DNA from: DMER64 sp964600385
GTDB lineage: Bacteria; Bacteroidota; Bacteroidia; Bacteroidales; UBA932
NCBI GenBank assembly: GCA_964600385.1
Contig: CAZRJC010000037.1
Span: 1 to 13,314, forward strand
Reading direction: 5' to 3'
Length of the DNA stretch: 13,314 nucleotides
The notes under the pieces were generated by a model. The model saw only the letters and a program-made list of their open reading frames with translations, searched no databases and was not told the DNA's origin. How positions within the stretch are numbered: position 1 is the stretch's first letter; each line of letters begins with the position of its first letter. Both the position numbers and the translations under genes were made by a program. Below are positions 8,670-13,314 of this stretch, piece after piece.

Positions 8670-10343
8670 ATGAATACCAGATTTCTCCTTTTCTCATTAC
8701 TTTTCTTATTTATGGTACAACGGGCCGATGCCTGTACCAATTTACTCATTACCCGCGGCGCTTCGAAAGACGGTTCCTGCATGGTCACCTATGCGGCCGA
8801 TTCCCATACCCGTTACGGATGCCTCGCCTTTTATCCGGCTGCCACTTATCCGGCAGGCTCACTGCTGACTGTCCGGGAATGGGGCACAAATAAATACCTG
8901 GGAGAAATTGCCCAGGTTCCCTACACTTACTCGGTGGTAGGCAACATGAACGAACATCAGGTTGTCATTGGCGAAAGCACCTGGGGAGGTCTTGCCTCCC
9001 AACGGGATCCCAACGGGATGGTCGATTACGGATCGCTCATGTATATCTGCCTGCAGAGGGCACGCACGGCCAGAGAAGCCATAGAAGTATTCACCTCACT
9101 CTCAAATATATACGGGTATGCCTCGAGCGGGGAATCCATTTCATTTGCCGATTCCCGTGAAGTCTGGTTCATGGATGTCATTGGCAAGGCACCCAAAATG
9201 GAAAACGGCGTAAACATTAACAAAGGTGTTGTCTGGGTGGCAGTGAAACTGCCCGAAGGAACCATCTCGGCACATGCCAACCAGGCCCGGATCCGCCAAT
9301 TCCCCCTGGACGATCCGGAGAATTGCCTGTATGCCCCAGATGTGATTTCTCACGCCCGCGAAATGGGCTTATATCAGGGATCCGACAGCACATTCAGTTT
9401 TGCCGATACGTACGGTCCGGCAGACGGAGCAACCGTAAGGGGATGTGACGCAAGGGTATGGGCCTTTTTTAACAAATACGGCGCCGAGGATATGACGCCT
9501 TACCTGCCTTATGCACTGGGGAAAGACTTGAGCCGGCCACTGCCACTTTACGTAAAAGCCAAAGAACGACTGACCGTAAAGATGGTGGCCGATATGATGC
9601 GGGATCATTACGAGGGAACGCCCATGGACATGACCCGGGATATCGGCGCCGGAGGACATGACCTTCCTTACCGTTGGCGTCCCATGGGATTCGAAGTGGA
9701 TGGCAAAAAATATATAAATGAGCGTGCTATTTCCACCCAGCAGACAGGGTTCTGGTTCGTGGGCCAGTGCCGTTCCTGGCTGCCCGACGAAGTAGGCGGC
9801 ATCTTCTGGTTTGCTGTTGACGATGCGGGAACTTCACCACTCACTCCTTTTTATACGTCATCACTAGAAGTTTCTCCTCATTATGCTCTGGGACAGGGAG
9901 CCTCAATGCTCCAGTATTCACCCGAATCCATGTTCTGGCTTTGTAATCGCATTGCTCAATTCGCTTACCTGCGTTATAATCAGATAGGGAAAGAAGTCCG
10001 CAGCATAATTGATGAGCACGAAAACGCCTGTCTTTCTGAGATTGGTTCGGTGGATCAAAAAGCAAAAGAATTATGGGAAAAGGACCCGCAGGAAGCCCGT
10101 CGTTTCCTTACCGGGTATTCACTGCAGACGGCTTCTGATCTTTTCAAACAATGGCAGCAACTTGACATCTATTTACTGGTCAAATACATAGACGGGAACA
10201 CCAAACAACAGAACCCCGACGGCAGTTTCATGCACAACGCATATTCAGATTCCATTCCGGTTGGACCAATCCAGGAAGGCTACAATCAACGCTGGAAAGA
10301 TGCCGTTGTCAAAGACACCGGCGACAAACTGCTGGAACCGTGA
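8670..10343 (+). CDS. Exported C69-family (PepD-like) Ntn-hydrolase peptidase
   Basis: The protein has 557 residues. ATG 8670 is the right start because it supplies the only good signal peptide: MNTR, a Leu/Phe core, and ADA ending at residue 21. Removing it would expose Cys22 in the opening CTNLLITRGASKDGS. In C69 enzymes an N-terminal Cys is the catalytic nucleophile, followed by this kind of CT..L.T..AS.DGS motif. NMNEHQVVIGESTWGG, about 75 residues downstream, also fits the family. C69 members characterised in lactobacilli are cytosolic dipeptidases; the Bacteroidota forms are longer and exported. The expected place of action is the periplasm or outer membrane. ADA-C is a poor lipobox, and lipidation would block the amino group. 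It follows susCD on the same strand but across a terminator, and converges with sulP (6-bp gap). The peptide or amide substrate is unknown. Confidence 0.88.
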   Translation: MNTRFLLFSLLFLFMVQRADACTNLLITRGASKDGSCMVTYAADSHTRYGCLAFYPAATYPAGSLLTVREWGTNKYLGEIAQVPYTYSVVGNMNEHQVVIGESTWGGLASQRDPNGMVDYGSLMYICLQRARTAREAIEVFTSLSNIYGYASSGESISFADSREVWFMDVIGKAPKMENGVNINKGVVWVAVKLPEGTISAHANQARIRQFPLDDPENCLYAPDVISHAREMGLYQGSDSTFSFADTYGPADGATVRGCDARVWAFFNKYGAEDMTPYLPYALGKDLSRPLPLYVKAKERLTVKMVADMMRDHYEGTPMDMTRDIGAGGHDLPYRWRPMGFEVDGKKYINERAISTQQTGFWFVGQCRSWLPDEVGGIFWFAVDDAGTSPLTPFYTSSLEVSPHYALGQGASMLQYSPESMFWLCNRIAQFAYLRYNQIGKEVRSIIDEHENACLSEIGSVDQKAKELWEKDPQEARRFLTGYSLQTASDLFKQWQQLDIYLLVKYIDGNTKQQNPDGSFMHNAYSDSIPVGPIQEGYNQRWKDAVVKDTGDKLLEP

Positions 10344-10349
10344 AAACTG

Positions 10350-12026
10350 CTATTGAATAAGAATGTTGGCTCTTTTCATGGCCTGGTCAATGTGACTGCA
10401 TATGTTCTCATGGCCAATTTTTTCTGCCATGCCGCTTTTATCCAACACACTGTGAACTTTGGCGTTCACGCCTGAAAGCACTATCCTTATCCCTTCTTTT
10501 CTGGACAATCTGAAAAAGCTTTCCAGGTTATGAAGCCCGGTTGAATCCATAAAAGGTACTTTTCTCATACGAATTACGCGCACTTTGGGCTTATCGCCCA
10601 TCTGCTTCATGCATTCATCAAATTTATTGGCAATACCAAAAAAGAAAGGACCATCTATCTCATATACTTCAATACCTGCGGGTATAACCAACACTTCTTC
10701 CTTGTCGTGCACATCGCTTTCATTACTCAAGTCCATTGTTTCTGTACACACAGACACGTGCGTTGTCTCAATTATACGTCTCATGAACAGGAACATAGCT
10801 AACAAGAGTCCCAATTCAATAGCTACGGTCAGGTCAAAGAATACGGTCAGAAAGAAAGTAGTAAGTAAAACTGCCACATCACTTTTAGGATTTTTTAGCA
10901 GGGAGAGGAATGTACGCCATTCACTCATGTTATAGGCCACAATAATCAGAACACCCGCCAGACAGGCCATGGGAATATGTTTGGTCAGAGGCCCCAGAAA
11001 TAGAAGTATAAGCAATAAGACGAACGCATGGATGATACCTGCCACAGGAGTCCGTCCTCCGTTGTTAATATTTGTCATTGTCCGGGCTATGGCACCGGTT
11101 ACGGGAATCCCTCCAAAAATAGGTACAACCATGTTTGCAACACCCTGGGCCATCAATTCAGTATTTGAGTTATGACGTTTCCCTGTTATCCCGTCAGCAA
11201 CAGTTGCCGATAGCAGCGATTCAATGGCTCCCAGAACCGCAATTGTGAAAGCTGGAGAGAAAAGTTGGCTTATGGTCGACATATTTATTGGAATTGTTTC
11301 CGGCTCGGGAAGCGATGCACTCAGCGTAAAACGGTCCCCGATGGTTTCTATGGAAGTATCGCCCGTTACCCTTCTGAATACATAGACAACCACCGTCATC
11401 AAAAGAATAGCTACCAGGGATCCCGGGATTTTTTTTGTGAGCCGGGGAGTAAAAACAATAATGGCAATACTTAACAATCCTACCACTAATGACCAGACAG
11501 ATATGGAACTGAGGTGATCAAAATAAACGCCCCATTTAGAAATAAAATCGGCAGGCACCTTTTCTATTTGCATCCCAAAAAGATCCTTTATCTGTGTGGA
11601 AAAAATAGTAACCGCTATACCGCTTGTAAATCCCACTACAATAGGATAAGGAATAAACCGGATAACACTGCCAAGCCTAAAAATCCCCATGAGCAACAAA
11701 AAAACTCCCGCCATCAAAGTGGCTACAGCCAGTCCTTCCGTTCCATAATTCTGGATAATGCCATAAACTACCACAATGAACGCTCCTGTCGGACCGCCTA
11801 TCTGCACTGTTGAACCTCCAAGAAAAGACACAATAAAACCACCTAATATGGCTGTAACAAGACCTTTTTCAGGACTGACCCCCGAGGCGATAGCAAAAGC
11901 AATGGCCAGGGGCAGTGCCACAATCCCCACAATCACTCCGGCCATCAGGTCTTTCATGAACTTTTCCTTTGTGTACGACTTAAACGTTGTCCACAATACA
12001 GGTTTATATTCTAGCGAAATCTTCAT
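10350..12026 (-). CDS. SulP/SLC26-family anion transporter with STAS domain
   Basis: This inner-membrane protein has 558 residues. The N-terminal about 420 residues are rich in hydrophobic helices and carry SulP hallmarks, such as LPLAIAFAIASGVSPEKGL near residue 38 and GGPTGAFIVVV near residue 77. A soluble C-terminal STAS domain covers about residues 435-555, with FMDSTG around Ser495, the position phosphorylated in anti-sigma antagonists. Known SulP substrates include sulfate, bicarbonate and dicarboxylates. I see nothing in the neighbours (rRNA on one side, a peptidase on the other) that picks one. The start at ATG 12026 has a purine-rich AGAAGAG just before it. It appears monocistronic, and no intrinsic terminator is seen in the 6 bp before the convergent peptidase gene. 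Confidence 0.93.
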   Translation of the reverse strand: MKISLEYKPVLWTTFKSYTKEKFMKDLMAGVIVGIVALPLAIAFAIASGVSPEKGLVTAILGGFIVSFLGGSTVQIGGPTGAFIVVVYGIIQNYGTEGLAVATLMAGVFLLLMGIFRLGSVIRFIPYPIVVGFTSGIAVTIFSTQIKDLFGMQIEKVPADFISKWGVYFDHLSSISVWSLVVGLLSIAIIVFTPRLTKKIPGSLVAILLMTVVVYVFRRVTGDTSIETIGDRFTLSASLPEPETIPINMSTISQLFSPAFTIAVLGAIESLLSATVADGITGKRHNSNTELMAQGVANMVVPIFGGIPVTGAIARTMTNINNGGRTPVAGIIHAFVLLLILLFLGPLTKHIPMACLAGVLIIVAYNMSEWRTFLSLLKNPKSDVAVLLTTFFLTVFFDLTVAIELGLLLAMFLFMRRIIETTHVSVCTETMDLSNESDVHDKEEVLVIPAGIEVYEIDGPFFFGIANKFDECMKQMGDKPKVRVIRMRKVPFMDSTGLHNLESFFRLSRKEGIRIVLSGVNAKVHSVLDKSGMAEKIGHENICSHIDQAMKRANILIQ

Positions 12027-12027
12027 A

Positions 12028-12111
12028 CTCTTCTTTTAATTAAACACTACTCTATTCTTAGTCACACTATTCTCCTTTCAAGACACTACACTCTTCCCGG
12101 TTAAACTCAAC
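12028..12111 (-). repeat. Purine-rich, about 20-bp-periodic repeats upstream of sulP
   Basis: Read on the minus (sulP) strand, TAGTGT occurs at 12049-12044, 12069-12064 and 12088-12083, each preceded by an AG-rich stretch such as AGAATAGAG, AGGAGAA or GGAAGAG. A looser relative lies near 12111-12103 (GTTGAGTTT). The start region AGAAGAGTATG continues the same rhythm one period downstream. Periods are 19-21 bp. The copies are degenerate, so this could be an ordinary A/G-rich leader. Confidence 0.4.
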
Positions 12112-12408
12112 TCCTCTTTCAAAAAACGCTATTCTTTTCTCAGTTAAATATATTACGTCTTTACAAATGGATTAAAAGCCCTGACAACAATCGATTCATC
12201 GGGTTGCAGTTTCTCAATCTGAAATAGTTCTTTGACTGGCTGTCGATTGCAACAAAGCGCCCATAAATTGAGCGCTAAAAAGGCTGCAAAACTACAAAAA
12301 ACATAATCAATAAAAAACCATGCCAACGCCTTTTCTCTTATGATTTATTGTCTTCGATCAAATTTCCCGGGTTACAATATAACGTCTCTCATAACAAAGA
12401 TTTACCTG
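12112..12408. other. Upstream region of sulP, no convincing gene
   Basis: This AT-rich stretch has no Shine-Dalgarno-supported ORF. An open minus frame from a TTG at 12326 to TAA at 12155-12153 (57 codons) has no ATG or ribosome site and is not called as a gene. A weak hairpin, AGCGC (12256-12260) with GCGCT (12272-12276), and a possible sulP -7 box at 12294-12287 are the only signals I see. Confidence 0.5.
12287..12294 (-). promoter_or_regulatory. Candidate distal -7 box for sulP
   Basis: On the minus strand the bases read TAGTTTTG, an exact TAnnTTTG match. Upstream there is only a T-rich stretch and no clear -33 TTTG. It would give a leader of roughly 255 nt. It is supported by motif and orientation only, in AT-rich DNA where chance matches are common. 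Confidence 0.25.
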
Positions 12409-12731
12409 TCAAATCAAGGGTCAAACACCAATTTCACCTAATCTGCTGACGGCATGCATTTTAACAAATTCAAGGATTTGACCCTTGATGCATACCTCGT
12501 CGCAAACCCAATGAATACGTAGTCATCAAATCAAGGGTCAAACACCAACCTTACCTAATCTGCTGACGGCGTGTATTTTAACAAATTATAGGATTTGACC
12601 CTTGACGCAAACTTCGTCGCAAACCCAATGAATACGTAGTCATCAAATCAAGGGTCAAACACCAACCTTACCTAATCTGCTGACGGCGTGTATTTTAACA
12701 AATTATAGGATTTGACCCTTGACGCAAACCT
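12409..12731. repeat. 117-bp tandem repeat array with internal inverted arms (2 full units plus 1 truncated)
   Basis: Units begin at 12409, 12526 and 12643 with TCAAATCAAGGG, an exact 117-bp period. Each contains TCAAGGGTCAAA (12414, 12531, 12648) and its perfect reverse complement TTTGACCCTTGA (12477, 12594, 12711). Every unit can thus form a 12-bp stem around a 51-nt interior. The roughly 42-bp linker between stems carries two CGCAAAC-like repeats and TACGTAG. Units 2 and 3 are identical over about the first 85 bp, while unit 1 differs at about 10 positions. Unit 3 breaks off near 12731, where the GC-rich hairpin cluster starts. All six frames of a unit have stops, so it is not coding. It is too long, and its linkers too similar, for CRISPR. 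Confidence 0.92.
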
Positions 12732-12740
12732 CACTCTTTG

Positions 12741-12754
12741 CCGGGCTTGCCCGG
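12741..12754. repeat. Perfect 6-bp hairpin
   Basis: CCGGGC and GCCCGG are separated by TT. It is the first of three tight GC-rich inverted repeats placed one after another directly after the truncated third tandem unit. Neither side has a T-run, so it is not an intrinsic terminator. Confidence 0.6.
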
Positions 12755-12759
12755 CTAAG

Positions 12760-12780
12760 CCCTCCCTACGTCAGGGAGGG
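12760..12780. repeat. Perfect 8-bp hairpin
   Basis: CCCTCCCT (12760-12767) and AGGGAGGG (12773-12780) are perfect reverse complements around ACGTC. The stem is strong, but a T-run is missing on either strand. It lies six bases after the previous hairpin. Confidence 0.65.
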
Positions 12781-12818
12781 TTTGGGTGGGTGTTCGTCCT
12801 CTGGCGGCTACCTACTTT

Positions 12819-12845
12819 AAGCCTGAAGCCTTCCGCTTCAGGCTT
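12819..12845. repeat. Perfect 11-bp hairpin inside the 5S-bounded segment
   Basis: AAGCCTGAAGC pairs with GCTTCAGGCTT around the loop CTTCC. It is the strongest stem in the intergenic cluster. Downstream bases are CTCCTCC on the plus strand and AAAGTAGG on the minus strand, so there is no terminator tail. Confidence 0.7.
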
Positions 12846-12909
12846 CTCCTCCTCACCGCTCGGCATAGCGAGTGAACTCCTCTGCGCTCGCTTGCTCGTC
12901 GGTTCCCAC

Positions 12910-12931
12910 CCAGGTGTTCGAGTAGGTAGCC
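12910..12931 (+). pseudogene. Inverted fragment of the 5S rRNA 3' end
   Basis: The plus strand reads CCAGGTG-TTC-GAGTAGGTAGCC. The sense 3' end of the real 5S gene (minus strand, 13004-12983) reads CCAGGTG-GGA-GAGTAGGTAGCC, so 19 of 22 positions agree, with all three differences adjacent. The fragment is opposite in orientation to the intact gene and lies just downstream of the operon's terminator. It is short enough that shared ancestry is likely but not proven. Confidence 0.55.
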
Positions 12932-12933
12932 AT

Positions 12934-12967
12934 AAAAAAAAGGAGTCAGTACAATTGTACTAACTCC
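12934..12967 (-). terminator. Rho-independent terminator of the rRNA operon
   Basis: On the minus strand GGAGTTAGTAC (12967-12957) pairs with GTACTGACTCC (12952-12942) around AATT, with one G-T pair. Eight T residues follow (12941-12934). It lies 11 bp beyond the 5S 3' end. The plus strand also has T residues after the stem, so it may work in both directions. Confidence 0.93.
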
Positions 12968-12978
12968 TTTTTATAGGG

Positions 12979-13086
<108 letters not shown>

Positions 13087-13180
13087 TAATGTCGCTGCAA
13101 TTCAGCTGACCCGTTGCCGTTTCACCCGTCTTGCGTGTATTATGTAAAAAGAGAGATAATGTCAGTGTGTCTTTCTCAGA

Positions 13181-13314
13181 AAAAGCTTTCGGGATATTAG
13201 TACTGCTCGGCTATGACATTACTGTCTTTACACCTGCAGCCTATCTACGTAGTAGTCTTCTACGTCCCTCTATGGAAATCTCATCTTAAGGTCAGCTTCG
13301 CGCTTAGATGCTTT
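13181..13314 (-). rRNA. rrl: 23S ribosomal RNA, 3' end only
   Basis: Read on the minus strand, the last about 134 nt match the conserved 3' terminal region of bacterial 23S: AAGCATCTAAGCGCGAAGC, GATAGGCTGCAGGTGTAAAG, CATAGCCGAGCAGTACTAAT. The 3' boundary is placed near 13181 by analogy with the distance from TACTAAT to the mature end in other bacteria and is approximate. The gene continues beyond the right edge. The 23S-5S spacer (13087-13180) has no tRNA or other feature I recognise. Confidence 0.95.

Larger units (their letters stand above)
12803..12931. repeat. About 129-bp segment bounded by inverted copies of the 5S rRNA 3' end
   Basis: The left boundary GGCGGCTACCTACT (12803-12816) is an exact 14-bp copy, in the same orientation, of the 3' end of the 5S gene (12980-12993). 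The right boundary AGTAGGTAGCC (12921-12931) is the reverse complement of its core. The segment thus has 11-bp perfect terminal inverted repeats. Inside is a perfect 11-bp hairpin, AAGCCTGAAGC (12819-12829) and GCTTCAGGCTT (12835-12845). There is no credible coding content. It could be a small non-autonomous palindromic element or debris of a duplicated rRNA-operon end. Confidence 0.55.

Noticed and set aside
8718..8735. Lipoprotein signal on the C69 peptidase
   Set aside because: The residues before Cys22 are RADA, lacking the usual Leu at -3, and lipidation would block the N-terminal amine needed for Ntn catalysis. Signal peptidase I cleavage fits better, though it is not proven.
12409..12731. 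CRISPR array
   Set aside because: The period is 117 bp, the linkers between the inverted arms are repeated rather than unique, and no cas genes are present. It is a plain tandem repeat with internal inverted arms.
12712..12963. 83-codon plus-strand frame with an ATG
   Set aside because: It starts inside tandem unit 3, crosses three perfect hairpins and the inverted 5S fragment, and ends in the rRNA terminator. It has no ribosome site and its composition follows the repeats, so it is treated as spurious.
13087..13180. tRNA gene in the 23S-5S spacer
   Set aside because: No cloverleaf or T-loop (GGTTCRANYCC) pattern is present in these roughly 94 bp on either strand.

Overview
The window looks like chromosomal DNA from a member of the Bacteroidota, most likely the order Bacteroidales. 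The grounds are a SusC/SusD outer-membrane pair, a hybrid two-component system (HTCS) with a double periplasmic propeller, several matches to the Bacteroides-type -7 box TAnnTTTG, and 5S/23S rRNA sequence of Bacteroidales type. I cannot fix the genus from the sequence alone. No transposase, integrase, CRISPR array or tRNA gene is visible.

Left half (1-10343), a nutrient-uptake locus. A large HTCS sensor/regulator gene runs leftward off the window: 1174 open codons are visible, and the end of its receiver domain and its expected DNA-binding domain lie outside. A 192-bp divergent intergenic region holds a 35-bp interrupted palindrome and separates it from a rightward susC-susD pair (genes 20 bp apart), which ends in a strong intrinsic terminator. 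Only 11 bp after the terminator's T-run begins a gene for an exported C69-family (PepD-like) N-terminal-nucleophile peptidase. The simplest reading is that the HTCS senses a ligand in the periplasm and switches on the SusC/SusD importer, while the C69 enzyme cuts peptide or amide bonds in the cell envelope. No glycoside hydrolase, polysaccharide lyase or sulfatase is visible, so whether the substrate is a glycan, a peptide or a glycopeptide is open.

Middle (10350-12026). A SulP-family anion transporter with a C-terminal STAS domain is encoded leftward, converging tail-to-tail on the peptidase gene with a 6-bp gap. Its upstream region carries about 20-bp-periodic purine-rich repeats that run into the start codon, and a possible distal promoter.

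Right end (12027-13314). About 900 bp have no convincing protein gene. They hold a 117-bp-period tandem array (two full units and one truncated unit, each with 12-bp inverted arms), a cluster of compact perfect hairpins, and a roughly 129-bp segment bounded by inverted copies of the 3' end of 5S rRNA. The leftward end of an rRNA operon follows: intrinsic terminator, complete 5S gene, and the 3' end of the 23S gene, which runs off the window. The noncoding stretch between sulP and 5S is the least explained part of the window.
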